Numbered from the stretch's first letter, positions 7,058-16,453 are shown. The stretch: DNA of 64,000 nt from UBA6168 sp041752395 (GCA_041752395.1 JBGSWN010000253.1:5583-69582); one strand, 5' to 3'. The notes: generated by a model not told the origin, from the sequence alone. Translations and numbers: made by a program.

Positions 7058-9727
7058 TTACCGTCCCGCCCTGCTCACCATCTCCCGAATCTTCCCATTC
7101 AACTCCTCCGCTTTTATCAACTGCTCCATCGGCAAATGGAACCGGAACCGCCAATAATGCGGTGTAATGGACGGGTCATTAATGGTTTCATCTGAGGCTA
7201 ATGGTCGGCGCAATTTGGCATCCATTCCAACCAAATCTTGCACTGGGAAAATGGCCAACATGCTTGGTGAGGCAAGGTGCTGTCGGTCCACTTCTGCAAC
7301 AATACCAGTCGTGCAATTTTCTGGTGCGGGACCTTGCTGATGCAAGCCGATATTGAAAAACTGTTGGGCCATTTCATGGTCGTTTTCCCACCAACCCCGA
7401 ATGGTTGGCATATCGTGGCAGGAGGGGCTGCAAACCGAGGCATACGGATAGTTTTCAGGCTGCCCGAACTGCACTTGGCCCTTCGGCATCCGTTGTATTT
7501 CGAGGGAAAGGATGTTCAAATCACGCATCACCCCAGCCACCGAGTGAGGAATCATGCCGAGGTCTTCACCGCAGATGAGCATGTTGGTTGCTTGGAGCAG
7601 GGCGGGCAGTTTCCACAGCGCTTGTTGCCGCCAAAACTCATCGTGGCGGACATAAAAATAGTCGTTGTAAATATGCCGGAAAATGCCTTTTTCTTGCTCC
7701 GCAAGGTACTTGAAAGAGCGGGTGCTCTCCAAGGTGATTCGAGGATTGAAGCCAGCCGCTTCCTCAATCAGCAGCACATTGCTTACCAAGCGCATCAGGC
7801 CGATTTCCATCTCTTTTTGTTCCGAAAAGTATTCGTCTTCTGCAAACAACTCCTTGATTTTCAACTGGTTGTCCACAAATTCCTGCATACTGAAAATGCC
7901 ACCATCTGTTTCTTCCAAAAAATGTTTGCAAACAAAATCAGCTTCCTCCCCGAATATTTCCTCCAAAAAATGCGCCCGAATATAAGGCGTGGTGTAGCGT
8001 TTCAAATCACCGTGCAGGCCCATGCCGGCCAGCTCCTCACGGGAGTAGGGTAGGCGAGGATTGAACAGGCCGAGCGTCCCCTCCACTTGGTTTGTCGGTA
8101 TCTGCCAAATTCGGAAGAAGCCAAGGATATGGTCAATGCGGAGCGCATCGAAATACTCGGCCAGCTTGGTCATCCGCTGCTGCCACCAAGCAAAACCGTC
8201 CTTAGCCATTTCCTCCCAATTGTAGGTCGGGAAACCCCAGTTTTGGCCAGCCACAGCATAAGCATCTGGCGGCGCACCCGCCTGCCCATCCATATTAAAT
8301 AGGTGTGGCGCCACCCAAGCATCGCAGCTCTCCCGGTAAATGCCAATGGGTAGGTCGCCCTTCAGCACCACGCCGTTTTGACGGGCATAATTCGTGGCGC
8401 CCAGCAACTGTTTGTGCGCATGGAATTGGATGAAATAGTACATCGCTACTTCATCGAAAGCCTTGTATTTTAGGTTGCAAAGCTCAGCGACCACCTTGGG
8501 CGAGAAGGTGGCGTATTTGCCCCAATTATGAAAATTCGTGGTGCGGTTCAAGTCCCGTAAATGGCAAAATGCAGCGTAAGGCTTGAGCCAATCGGCGTTA
8601 CCTTCGATGAAGTTTTGGGCTTCATGGTCTTTGAGAAAGGCAGCCTTCTCTTGCGCCCAAAGCAGTTCAAAAAAAGCAAACTTTGTATTCAAAACTGCCT
8701 CAAAATCAATCGTTTCGAGCTTGTTCAGCTTCGCAATATCTGCTTTCAGGCGGGTCTCATCTTCCTTCTTTTTCAGCTTCGCAATGGACTGGATATTCAC
8801 ATAAAGCGGGTGCAGCGCATATACCGAAATAGCAGCGTAGGGGTAACTGTCCGTCCAGGTTTTGGTGGCGATGGTGTCGTTCACGGGGAGGGTCTGCACG
8901 ATTTTCAACCCTGTTTTCACTGCCCAATCTGTCAGTAGGTTCAGGTCGGTGTACTCGCCGATGCCACAGCCGTTTTCGCTCCGCAAAGAAAAAACCGGGA
9001 TGGCCAAACCAGCTCCCCGCCAAAGGCCGGCGGCATAGCGGTAGCTCTCTTCGGTGCGCACCACGGCACAGCCATTTGCCGAAGGAAAAGAAAAGCTCAG
9101 GTGGCGGTTGTCACCTTTTTCCCACTGCACGATTTGCTGCAGTTCTGGGTCGTACATGGCGAATTTGTACGCCATGTCCACCCACTGCGTGCCCCAGTCC
9201 AATTCCACCTCCCAGAGCGGGAAATTCTGTTCAGATAGCACAAGCGGTTTTCTCCAATGGCCAAGCATCTCGTTATTCCCAATGATGCAAAACTGTAGGT
9301 GCTGAGGAATGGCGGCGGCATAAAGTTTAAGGATGATTTTGTTGCCAATTATAGCTCCTTCAGTCGAAGTTGCAGCTTTGGACGTTGGGTTTCTTTTAAA
9401 AATGACATCTTTAAAAGCTGCTGAAAAAAAACTCCGCTCCACCTCAAATTGTGCTCGCCAAAAATCCTGAAAAAAGGCTTGTGTGCAGTTTTCAGGAAAG
9501 TCAAGCTGGCGAAAGGCACCATGTTCTCCAACTGACCCATTTTGGGTCTGGAGAAAATATTTGTACGCAACTTGCTCGTTTTCAGTAACTTGTACACTAC
9601 AATACCAGCCCTTGTCGCCGTAATTTTGGCAAATTACTGTTTCTTCTTTTCCATTCCTTTTGAATTGGATGGCAATCTGTTCCCCTGGCTTTGTGGCGTA
9701 GTTGATATGGAAATTGGCTATCATCAT
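7058..9727 (-). CDS. malQ: 4-alpha-glucanotransferase, DPE2-like, with N-terminal starch-binding domains
   Basis: An 889-residue GH77 enzyme, longer than E. coli MalQ because two CBM20-like starch-binding domains (roughly 1-110 and 125-235) precede the catalytic barrel. The barrel carries the expected acidic residues: the nucleophile Asp in ALRIDHILGFFRIW, the acid/base Glu in ICGEDLGMIP and the third Asp in SCHDMPTIRGWW. This architecture matches plant DPE2 and its Bacteroidota counterparts, which move glucose units between maltose and polysaccharide in the cytoplasm. No signal peptide is present. The start MMIANFH lies 36 bases after a TAATTTTG -7 element on the minus strand. No other glycogen or maltose gene is adjacent. 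Confidence 0.93.
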   Translation of the reverse strand: MMIANFHINYATKPGEQIAIQFKRNGKEETVICQNYGDKGWYCSVQVTENEQVAYKYFLQTQNGSVGEHGAFRQLDFPENCTQAFFQDFWRAQFEVERSFFSAAFKDVIFKRNPTSKAATSTEGAIIGNKIILKLYAAAIPQHLQFCIIGNNEMLGHWRKPLVLSEQNFPLWEVELDWGTQWVDMAYKFAMYDPELQQIVQWEKGDNRHLSFSFPSANGCAVVRTEESYRYAAGLWRGAGLAIPVFSLRSENGCGIGEYTDLNLLTDWAVKTGLKIVQTLPVNDTIATKTWTDSYPYAAISVYALHPLYVNIQSIAKLKKKEDETRLKADIAKLNKLETIDFEAVLNTKFAFFELLWAQEKAAFLKDHEAQNFIEGNADWLKPYAAFCHLRDLNRTTNFHNWGKYATFSPKVVAELCNLKYKAFDEVAMYYFIQFHAHKQLLGATNYARQNGVVLKGDLPIGIYRESCDAWVAPHLFNMDGQAGAPPDAYAVAGQNWGFPTYNWEEMAKDGFAWWQQRMTKLAEYFDALRIDHILGFFRIWQIPTNQVEGTLGLFNPRLPYSREELAGMGLHGDLKRYTTPYIRAHFLEEIFGEEADFVCKHFLEETDGGIFSMQEFVDNQLKIKELFAEDEYFSEQKEMEIGLMRLVSNVLLIEEAAGFNPRITLESTRSFKYLAEQEKGIFRHIYNDYFYVRHDEFWRQQALWKLPALLQATNMLICGEDLGMIPHSVAGVMRDLNILSLEIQRMPKGQVQFGQPENYPYASVCSPSCHDMPTIRGWWENDHEMAQQFFNIGLHQQGPAPENCTTGIVAEVDRQHLASPSMLAIFPVQDLVGMDAKLRRPLASDETINDPSITPHYWRFRFHLPMEQLIKAEELNGKIREMVSRAGR

Positions 9728-9763
9728 TGATGAAGTCTATTTTGTTTTGATTCAAAAAGGTTG

Positions 9764-9771
9764 CAAAATTA
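9764..9771 (-). promoter_or_regulatory. -7 element of the malQ promoter
   Basis: Read on the minus strand, the sequence is TAATTTTG, a match to TAnnTTTG. It sits about 37 bases upstream of the malQ start. A clear -33 TTTG at the standard spacing is not visible. Confidence 0.45.
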
Positions 9772-9995
9772 TCGAAACAAGTAGAGAATTCATGGAGTAA
9801 ATTTGAGAACTGCCAACTGTTTGGCCCAAGCTGCCGATTTGTACTTGAAAAAAAGCCTGGCGAGTACCTGTTTAATTGTTCTAATTGGTTAGTTTTCTGC
9901 AAAACCCAAGTTGTTTGTACTGATTTCGCCAAGGCTTAAATTTTTGAATAATTTTATGTTTTTTTGCTTGAATTTCGATAAAAAAATTTTAAAAA

Positions 9996-10871
9996 ATGAA
10001 CAAACGCATTTACCTCCTGCTTGCTTTTTCAGCTTGTTTCAGTTTTTTATTTTCACAAAAAACAGTCGAGTTGAGTAGCATCCCTACCCCCGATGGCATT
10101 GTGTGGAAAACCCCAGAACGGCAGTACCACAGCGAAATTTGGAACACGGAAGTTGTCACCAATGTCTCCAAACCCACACTGACCGCCTACCTACCCGACC
10201 CCGCCATTGCTACCGGAACGGCGCTCGTCATCGCACCCGGCGGTGGTTACATGGCCTTGAGCATCAATAGTGAAGGAATCGGCGTGGCGGAGTGGTGCGT
10301 AAAGCACGGTATCGCCGCTTTTGTGCTAAAATACCGCCTTGCTCCAACGGGCGAAGACGCAGTTGCGGAGTTTTCCCAAGGCGTCAGTGACCGGGATGCT
10401 TTCAGGCAGCGGGTAGGCCCCATCATCCCGTTGGCCATCGCCGACGGCAAGGCGGCTATCGAGTACGTGCGGAGCCATGCCGCTGAGTTCGGCGTGAAGA
10501 CTGACCAAATCGGCATCATTGGATTTTCGGCAGGAGGCACCGTGGTCGGTGGCGTGGTGTACGACCATACCGCCGCCAACCGCCCTGATTTTGCCGCACC
10601 TATTTACGCCGCTTTGCAGGCTGACGACCAGACGCCATTGCCAGACGATGCCATGCCGCTTTTTGTCGCCTGCACTGGCGATGATGTTTTTGGTTTTCAA
10701 AAGCAGAGCACCCAAATTTTCACCAAATGGAACGCTGCTGGCAAACCAGTCGAACTGCACCTGTATGAAAAAGGCGGCCACGGTTTTGGGGTCGTAAAAC
10801 AGGGCAACCCGAGCGACCAATGGGTTGAGGCATTTGGCGCTTGGATGAAGTCGCACGGCTGGATGAATTGA
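9996..10871 (+). CDS. Secreted alpha/beta-hydrolase (carbohydrate esterase-like)
   Basis: A 291-residue protein with a clear signal peptide (MNKRIYLLLAFSACFSFLFSQ). The fold is an alpha/beta hydrolase of the BD-FAE/acetyl-xylan-esterase type. It has an oxyanion-hole loop in VIAPGGGYMAL, nucleophile Ser178 in GFSAGG, an acid at Asp229 or Asp230 in TGDDVFG, and His262 in GGHGFG. Such enzymes remove acetyl or aromatic esters from plant or algal polysaccharides. The context gives no substrate. The gene stands alone and is followed by a REP-like hairpin at 10895. Confidence 0.88.
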   Translation: MNKRIYLLLAFSACFSFLFSQKTVELSSIPTPDGIVWKTPERQYHSEIWNTEVVTNVSKPTLTAYLPDPAIATGTALVIAPGGGYMALSINSEGIGVAEWCVKHGIAAFVLKYRLAPTGEDAVAEFSQGVSDRDAFRQRVGPIIPLAIADGKAAIEYVRSHAAEFGVKTDQIGIIGFSAGGTVVGGVVYDHTAANRPDFAAPIYAALQADDQTPLPDDAMPLFVACTGDDVFGFQKQSTQIFTKWNAAGKPVELHLYEKGGHGFGVVKQGNPSDQWVEAFGAWMKSHGWMN

Positions 10872-10894
10872 TTTTTGGTGGTGAGACCTGGAGG

Positions 10895-10921
10895 CCTTCC
10901 AAGTTTTTGAAACTTGGAAGG
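10895..10921. repeat. REP-like palindrome after the esterase gene
   Basis: Arms 10895-10906 (ccttccaagttt) and 10910-10921 (aaacttggaagg) are exact complements with a three-base loop. The flanks (gagacctgg..., ...tctaac) extend the symmetry imperfectly. The sequence type resembles dispersed intergenic palindromes I recall from related genomes. It could also act as a terminator, although no T tract follows. Confidence 0.5.
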
Positions 10922-11101
10922 TCTAACAAACACAAGAAAATGCAAGACGAAAAACATCTGCAAACCGAAGAATTTGGCCGTTGAACGGCGGGCTGTTTTC
11001 TTTATTTCTAAATTGAAGGACGTTTTGCTTTCCTTTTTGACGTTGGGGTGCAGGGGTGTTGTATTTGGTATTGAGTAAATGGTTTCAAAACAATCAAACG
11101 C

Positions 11102-11380
11102 ATGAAAATGCATTGGCCCGATATAAAAAGCAATGTGCAAATCTGGCTCGCTTTCTTCTTTCTTAGGTCATTGCCAGTATTGATTTCCTGTTTTAGGCAT
11201 ATTGAATTTTCATTCGGTGTTGGCAGCGAAGCATTGGACCATATTGGTGGCCAGCCTTGGTGGTATCCCTATATTTTTTGGCTGGCTGGTCATTGGCCAG
11301 ATTGTGCTGTGTTCGCCACTTATGCTTGGGCTATTTACAAAGTGATTTCATTGCTCCGCAAAAAGCACAAAGGTTATTGA
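11102..11380 (+). CDS. Small hypothetical membrane protein
   Basis: A 92-residue protein without a family I recognise. It has two hydrophobic stretches, at about 13-30 (IWLAFFFLRSLPVLISCF) and about 55-82 (YIFWLAGHWPDCAVFATYAW), and a basic end (LLRKKHKGY), which suggests an inner-membrane protein with a cytoplasmic C-terminus. Eight Trp/Tyr residues cluster in the middle. The start at 11102 is the first ATG. It stands alone between the esterase and a gene on the opposite strand. Reality as a gene is moderately supported by its hydrophobic pattern. Confidence 0.45.
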   Translation: MKMHWPDIKSNVQIWLAFFFLRSLPVLISCFRHIEFSFGVGSEALDHIGGQPWWYPYIFWLAGHWPDCAVFATYAWAIYKVISLLRKKHKGY

Positions 11381-11426
11381 ATCAATAATTTACAGTCGTT
11401 GGGCAGGTGGTTGCAAGAAAATTGGA

Positions 11427-12032
11427 TCAGCCAAACTTGAAAATCTCCTCCAATTGAATTTTCAAATCAGGGAAAATGACGCAGTCCAAAGTTTCATCTT
11501 TGACATAAATGGAGGCAGGGCTGTAAACATTAGCTTCGGTCAAGTGAAATTGAAAAACGGCTTCCCTTTCAGGGTCGAAAATCCAATATTCACGGATTTC
11601 GTTTTCTTCGTAAAGGAGTTTTTTGGTTTTCATTTCTTTGGCAGAATTGCCGGGGGAGAGGATTTCGACCACTAAATCTGGAGCGCCAAGGCAGCCTTTT
11701 TTGTCCAATTTTGATTCATCACAAACGACACAAACATCAGGTTGAATCACTGTAAAAACATCCTTGTTGACTTTGATTGATTTTCGCCTGTCAAAAAGTC
11801 GAACATCGAAGGGTGCAGCATAAAACTTGCAGGGGTTTGTCATGAAATATTTGTATAAAAGGAAATTTAGTTCTCTCGAAATTTCCTGATGGCGCCGACT
11901 TGGAGCAGCCATTGGCAGAATTTTTCCTTTGATAAGTTCTACCATTTGTTCAAACTCCCAAGTCAAGTAATCAGCGTAGGTATACTTGCCGTTTTCCAAA
12001 TCGAGTTGTTCGAGTCTGACGATTGAATCCAT
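11427..12032 (-). CDS. Uma2-family (DUF820) PD-(D/E)XK nuclease-like protein
   Basis: A 201-residue protein. I place the start at the ATG at 12032 (MDSIVRLEQL), since the frame above it encodes an unrelated hydrophobic stretch. The family pattern is clear: YTYADYLTWE near the start, EFEQMVELIKGKILPMAAPS, QPDVCVVC, and the nuclease-like core PDLVVEILSPGNSAKEM with EYWIFDPE after it. Uma2 proteins are abundant in Cyanobacteria and Bacteroidota, often near mobile DNA, and their biological role is unclear. The neighbouring rhaD remnant starts 31 bases upstream on the opposite strand. Confidence 0.85.
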   Translation of the reverse strand: MDSIVRLEQLDLENGKYTYADYLTWEFEQMVELIKGKILPMAAPSRRHQEISRELNFLLYKYFMTNPCKFYAAPFDVRLFDRRKSIKVNKDVFTVIQPDVCVVCDESKLDKKGCLGAPDLVVEILSPGNSAKEMKTKKLLYEENEIREYWIFDPEREAVFQFHLTEANVYSPASIYVKDETLDCVIFPDLKIQLEEIFKFG

Positions 12033-12063
12033 TTTCAACAATTTTGAGCAAAAATAAGGAAAA

Positions 12064-12419
12064 ATGACCGATAAGTTTAACCACGTCAATTACCGCTGGG
12101 ACAACCAAAAGTCAAGTGCTTTGGGCGATGACCAAATCGCCCTCTTCATCTACCGAGCAATAGGTCTAGGTGATGTCGGTTAAAGGCGCTGGCAGTCACA
12201 TTGGCACGTTGACCCGAAAATGCAAAGCCTTGGTAGCGAGGCCAGTAAAAATAGGCAGCTGCGATTGTCCCAATTTTACAAGGCTTTTGTTCCAGTGAAA
12301 AAGGGAAGTTTGGGCATTTCACGAATGGCGAGCGGGTGATTGAATTTATCAATTCCAATGACCTGAATCGCCTCGCCCCGCTTGGCACAAGTTGCCCCGA
12401 CCACTTCCTTCGGACTTAA
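12064..12419 (+). pseudogene. rhaD: Remnant of rhaD (bifunctional rhamnulose-1-phosphate aldolase/dehydrogenase)
   Basis: Three pieces of one protein family appear in order in shifting frames. From ATG 12064, MTDKFNHVNYRWDNQK and ALGDDQIALFIYRA match the start of the Bacteroidota RhaD aldolase. From about 12173, SVKGAGSHIGTLTRK matches the metal-site region usually written VKGSGGDIGTLKR. From about 12325, VIEFINSNDLNRLAPLGTSC and PDHFLRT match a later aldolase segment. Large deletions separate the pieces, and stops interrupt each. The dehydrogenase half is gone. The intact enzyme is about 700 residues; roughly 100 remain. Confidence 0.8.
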
Positions 12420-12494
12420 CTTTTTTTCCACTCAGGATAAAAAGTGTACGGTAGCGCATAAAATAACAGTCCAACAGAAGCGGGTAGCAACTAC

Positions 12495-12758
12495 ATGGAT
12501 TTTCAAAATGCGATGGATGCCTACGGCGATTTTATTAGACAACTTGTTGATAGACAGGTAGTTTCAATAAAATTGGCCTTGGGGAAAATAACTGTTCGGC
12601 ACATTTTTGTGGATGGCGGTTTTTCCAAGAATGAAATTTTCATGACCTTGCTGGCCAAAGCGTTACCAGAACTGGAAGTTTATGCTGCGGAGTTGGCACA
12701 AGCTTCGGCACTGGGTGCGGTAGTGGTGATGTATGAATATTGGAATACAAAGCCATAG
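12495..12758 (+). pseudogene. C-terminal fragment of an FGGY carbohydrate kinase (rhamnulokinase type)
   Basis: The 87 residues from ATG 12495 match only the last fifth of an FGGY kinase of about 470 residues. The ATP-site segment IFVDGGFSKNEIFMTLLAKA is followed by AELAQASALGAVV. The catalytic N-terminal domain is absent and no further kinase sequence is seen upstream. Together with the rhaD pieces just before it, this is best read as debris of a rhamnose (or related deoxy-sugar) operon. A short expressed protein is possible but would not be a kinase. Confidence 0.8.
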
Positions 12759-12795
12759 CCCAATGATTTAATTAAATGCAAAAGATATAACTGAT

Positions 12796-13944
12796 ATGGA
12801 CTTGACCTACAATTCAAAATACCCATCAATAGATGATTTAAGGGCAAGGGCAATGAAGCGCATCCCCCGTTTTGCCTTTGAATACTTGGATGGTGGCTGC
12901 AATGAGGATGTGAATTTGATTAAGAATACAGCAGAAATCCGTGAGGTAGAATTAAAGCCTTATTATTTATCCAATCATACCGCCTCGGGCATTAAAACCG
13001 AATTGTTTGGTCATGTATATGATGCGCCATTTGGGATTGCGCCGATTGGATTGCAAGGTTTGATGTGGCCAAACGCCCCGGAAATACTGGCCAGATCGGC
13101 TGTTGAGCATAATATACCTTTTATTTTAAGCACGGTATCCACTTCCAGTATAGAGCGGATCAGTGAAATTACGGAGGGTAAGGCTTGGTTCCAGTTATAC
13201 CATCCGGCGGATAATAAGCTAAGAGATGATGTTATTAAACGGGCAGGGGCAGCTCAATGTCCGGTGCTTGTTCTTTTGTGCGATGTACCGACCTTTGGGT
13301 ATCGGCCAAGGGATATTCGGAATGGATTGGCTATGCCGCCGAAAATGAGTTTAAGGAATATGCTGCAAATAATGGGAAGGCCGAATTGGGCAATCAATAC
13401 GCTGATTCATGGCAAACCCAGGTTTGAAACGATGATGCGCTATTTTCCTGAAAAGATGGACATGACGCAACTGGGAAAGACGATGAACGCCACTTTTGCC
13501 GGTAGGCTGAACGAGGAAAAAATAAAGCCAATCCGGGATATGTGGAAAGGTAAGATTGTGCTGAAAGGTGTGGCCAGTGTGGAAGATACAGAAATGGCGA
13601 TTCGACTCGGTCTGGACGGGATTATTGTTTCAAACCACGGTGGAAGGCAATTGGATGCTGGGCAATCTACTATAAAACCTTTGACTGAAATTTCCCGTAA
13701 ATACAAAGGGCAAATCAAGATAATGATGGACAGTGGCATCCGCTCTGGGCCAGATATTGCGAGAACGATAGCAAGCGGCGCTGAATTTTCGTTTTTGGGC
13801 CGTTCTTTTATGTATGGGGTGGCGGCATTGGGAGAGGCTGGTGGCATGCATACTATTTCTATACTCAAAATTCAGTTGCAGCAGGTGATGGAGCAATTGT
13901 GTTGTGAGCGAGTAATTGATTTGCCAAATCATCTTTTGCCATGA
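12796..13944 (+). CDS. lldD: FMN-dependent alpha-hydroxy-acid oxidase (L-lactate dehydrogenase type)
   Basis: A 382-residue TIM-barrel flavoprotein with full family length. The N-terminal segment RIPRFAFEYLDGGCNED binds near FMN. GIAPIGLQGLMWP, the active-site signature SNHGGRQLD with catalytic His281, and the FMN-phosphate region DSGIRSGPDIARTIASGA are all present. These enzymes oxidise (S)-2-hydroxy acids such as L-lactate to 2-oxo acids. The gene lies directly behind the rhaD and FGGY kinase remnants. Rhamnose breakdown yields lactaldehyde and then lactate, so it may be the surviving last member of that operon (inference). The enzyme itself shows no defect. Confidence 0.9.
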   Translation: MDLTYNSKYPSIDDLRARAMKRIPRFAFEYLDGGCNEDVNLIKNTAEIREVELKPYYLSNHTASGIKTELFGHVYDAPFGIAPIGLQGLMWPNAPEILARSAVEHNIPFILSTVSTSSIERISEITEGKAWFQLYHPADNKLRDDVIKRAGAAQCPVLVLLCDVPTFGYRPRDIRNGLAMPPKMSLRNMLQIMGRPNWAINTLIHGKPRFETMMRYFPEKMDMTQLGKTMNATFAGRLNEEKIKPIRDMWKGKIVLKGVASVEDTEMAIRLGLDGIIVSNHGGRQLDAGQSTIKPLTEISRKYKGQIKIMMDSGIRSGPDIARTIASGAEFSFLGRSFMYGVAALGEAGGMHTISILKIQLQQVMEQLCCERVIDLPNHLLP

Positions 13945-14229
13945 ATTTTAATCTGCTGCCATTCAAAATGTTCCAACATAAATTTTTTTATAAAAGATTG
14001 AACCCTGTTTTGACCGAATAAATTTTTATTTTTTTTCTTAGCAATTTTTCAACCTACCAATGGTTTTAGCACTATATTAGTGTTTTAATCAGACTCTTTT
14101 CAATTTAACCAATAACGCCATAAGATTTTAGACAGCCTTTCTTTATGGCTGAAATTGATGCCTACCAAATTTAAAAACATTAAAGTTGTTGACTTGAACG
14201 GTTCAGTAGCTTAAATAACCCTACGCATC

Positions 14230-15123
14230 ATGGTAAAAATCATAGACCTCCATTTTCAACACCAGTCAGGCGTGATTGCTGCATTCTTGATGGAAACAAT
14301 TGTTGGACCTGTACTCATTGAGACTGGACCTCATTCCACCATTCACAACCTAGAGCAAGGGCTTAACGGTTTCGGGTACAAAATTACCGACATCAAGCAT
14401 GTTTTCTTGACGCATATCCATTTGGATCATGCAGGAGCGGCTTGGGTTTTTGCCAATTATGGAGCAAAAATTTATCTTCATCCATTGGGTGTGCCTCACC
14501 TGAGCAATCCTGAACGGCTTTATGCCTCAGCAAAGCGCATTTACGGAGACGAAATGGAAAGCCTATGGGGAGACCTCAAACCCATACCTGAAGCCCAGTT
14601 AAAGGGTGTTCGGGACAATGAAAAAATCATGGTTGGAGACTTGGGCATTCGTGCCAGGAAAACTCCCGGCCATGCCATTCATCACGTAGCTTGGGAGGTG
14701 AAAAACTTTGCATTTACAGGCGACGTTGCAGGAGTTCGGATAGGTGAAAATGGCCCAGTAATGCCACCTTGCCCACCGCCTGACATTAACGTAAAGGACT
14801 GGATTAAGTCTATGGATTACCTCCGATCAAGAAGATACAAGAAGTTGTACTTGACCCATTTTGGCGAGGTTGATGAAGTAAAGAACCATTTTATTGAACT
14901 GGAAGGCCGATTATTGAACTGGGCAAATTGGATTAAGCCCTATTGGGAGGCAGGGGTTGACCAATTGGAAATTTTACCCCGCTTTAAATTGTATGTTCAA
15001 GACCAGATGGAAAACTCGAAAATCAAGGAAGCCGATAGACTAAGATATGGTTTGGCAAATCCTTTGGTAATGAGCGTGTCAGGATTACTTCGATATTGGG
15101 ACAAAGCTGCAATCGGGAAATAA
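14230..15123 (+). CDS. MBL-fold metallo-hydrolase
   Basis: A 297-residue cytoplasmic protein of the metallo-beta-lactamase fold. The metal-binding motif is THIHLDH at residues 61-67 (His62, His64, Asp66, His67). It is followed by the third-site His in KTPGHAIHHV and the bridging Asp in FTGDVAG, so a two-metal centre is complete. The C-terminal 90 residues are helical. Substrate cannot be assigned; relatives include glyoxalase II-like and quorum-quenching lactonase-like enzymes. The 285-base region upstream is AT-rich, and I see no second gene there. Confidence 0.88.
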   Translation: MVKIIDLHFQHQSGVIAAFLMETIVGPVLIETGPHSTIHNLEQGLNGFGYKITDIKHVFLTHIHLDHAGAAWVFANYGAKIYLHPLGVPHLSNPERLYASAKRIYGDEMESLWGDLKPIPEAQLKGVRDNEKIMVGDLGIRARKTPGHAIHHVAWEVKNFAFTGDVAGVRIGENGPVMPPCPPPDINVKDWIKSMDYLRSRRYKKLYLTHFGEVDEVKNHFIELEGRLLNWANWIKPYWEAGVDQLEILPRFKLYVQDQMENSKIKEADRLRYGLANPLVMSVSGLLRYWDKAAIGK

Positions 15124-15139
15124 AAATTCGGGACGCCAA

Positions 15140-15373
15140 CTAACCTCTGTCCAGAAATACCGTGTAGATTTTGATGAATCGCTTGACGAGTGCAATGTCT
15201 GGCAGCAGGATTTTGGAAGTTTCCGTTTCGTTTTCATCAGAGACCATGGTAGCGGAGGCAGACGGGCAATGACCTGTGACCTTGAATGCAACTTTGTGAA
15301 GGTAAACATAGCAGCAAAGGCTGATAGTTACCATTGAAATTAGAAGATAGGAGGAAAAGGAAGATTTTTTCAT
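15140..15373 (-). CDS. Small hypothetical exported or membrane-anchored protein
   Basis: A 77-residue protein. The N-terminus MKKSSFSSYLLISMVTISLC is a plausible signal peptide or membrane anchor, and the rest (DIALVKRFIKIYTVFLDRG at the end) is a short soluble tail. I do not recognise a family. It converges on the MBL-fold gene with a 16-base gap. Reality rests on the signal-like start and the position on its own strand. Confidence 0.45.
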   Translation of the reverse strand: MKKSSFSSYLLISMVTISLCCYVYLHKVAFKVTGHCPSASATMVSDENETETSKILLPDIALVKRFIKIYTVFLDRG

Positions 15374-15559
15374 TGCAGTAGATTTGGGCGATTAAAATTC
15401 AAAAGATGGGCAAAAGTAGGCGATATTTTTAATAAGTGCCACTTAACTTTAGGTAATATTTTGATTTTTGCCCCGAAAATCAAGGTAAAGACAAATCTAA
15501 AAATAGAAAGGTTGTTCATTCGAGAAAGCTTTTTGCAATCAAAAGCGCCAAAAATTGCG

Positions 15560-16453
15560 TCAGCTCGGAGAGATAACGAAATTCCTGAGGCTGCGCCGGT
15601 ATTCCGAAGGCGTTTGCCCTGTAACTTGGCGAAACTGCCTATTGAAATGAGAGAGATTATTGAACCCACTGTCAAAACAAACAGCGCTGATGCTTTGAGA
15701 ATCCCCAGCCAGTAGGTTGCAGGCTCGTGCTATTCGGTACTCATTCAAGAAATCAATGAAGACTTTATGGTTCAGCTTCTTGAAAAAACGACAAAAAGCT
15801 GGTGTTGTCATGTTAATATGACCTGCCACCTCATCCTGCAAAAATTGACGCCTGAAATTTTCCTCCACAAACTCAAACACCTGCCGCATGCGAAGGTGGT
15901 CCTGTGGCTTTACTTCCGCACTCACGTAATTGATGTTTAGTGAGACAAAATCCTGCGAAGTTGCCAGAATTTGAAGCACTTTTAGCAGCTCTACCATTCT
16001 GTCGAATTTATCCAGCTGTGTCATCTTTGTTAGCATCTCGCCGATTACCCATTTTGTGTGGCCGTAAAAAGTAACTCCTGATTTTGCCCGTTCGAAAAGT
16101 TGCTTGATGGCTGCCATCTCTGGTGTTTCCAAAAAGTCGTTGCCCAAAAAATCACCCCGCAGCTGCACCACGATTTCTTGGTGTTTTTCATAAACCTCCT
16201 GTGCGAAACCCAAGTGTGGGATGTTTGGCCCAAGAAAAATAAGGTCGCCCTCTTGGTAGTAGCTGATGTGCTCCGCAATTTGGCGTTTGCCCCTTCCATT
16301 TGAAACGAAGACGATTTCGTATTCAGGATGGCAATGCCAGTAGGGTAGGCTTGAGCAATTTTCCTCTGAGAACTGCCGGAAGGTAAACGAACTTCCAAAC
16401 GACGGTTGGATGTTCTCGAAAATAGGCTTGCCAATTCGAGTTTTGGATTCCAT
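15560..16453 (-). CDS. AraC-family transcriptional regulator with N-terminal cupin
   Basis: A 297-residue regulator. Residues 20-110 form a cupin-type sensor (WHCHPEYEIVFVSNGRG, GDLIFLGPNIPHLG), which normally binds a small ligand such as a sugar. Residues about 190-290 hold the double helix-turn-helix of the AraC family, with HINMTTPAFCRFFKK in the first and SISAVCFDSGFNNLSHFNRQ in the second. The neighbouring genes on the same strand are small and unknown, so its target is not evident. A carbohydrate operon is the usual one. The start MESKTRIGK is the first good ATG. Confidence 0.9.
   Translation of the reverse strand: MESKTRIGKPIFENIQPSFGSSFTFRQFSEENCSSLPYWHCHPEYEIVFVSNGRGKRQIAEHISYYQEGDLIFLGPNIPHLGFAQEVYEKHQEIVVQLRGDFLGNDFLETPEMAAIKQLFERAKSGVTFYGHTKWVIGEMLTKMTQLDKFDRMVELLKVLQILATSQDFVSLNINYVSAEVKPQDHLRMRQVFEFVEENFRRQFLQDEVAGHINMTTPAFCRFFKKLNHKVFIDFLNEYRIARACNLLAGDSQSISAVCFDSGFNNLSHFNRQFRQVTGQTPSEYRRSLRNFVISPS

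Noticed and set aside
7277..8053. A long open frame (258 codons) antisense to malQ
   Set aside because: It lies wholly inside a well-supported GH77 gene, has no recognisable domain, and its composition mirrors the codon bias of the opposite strand.
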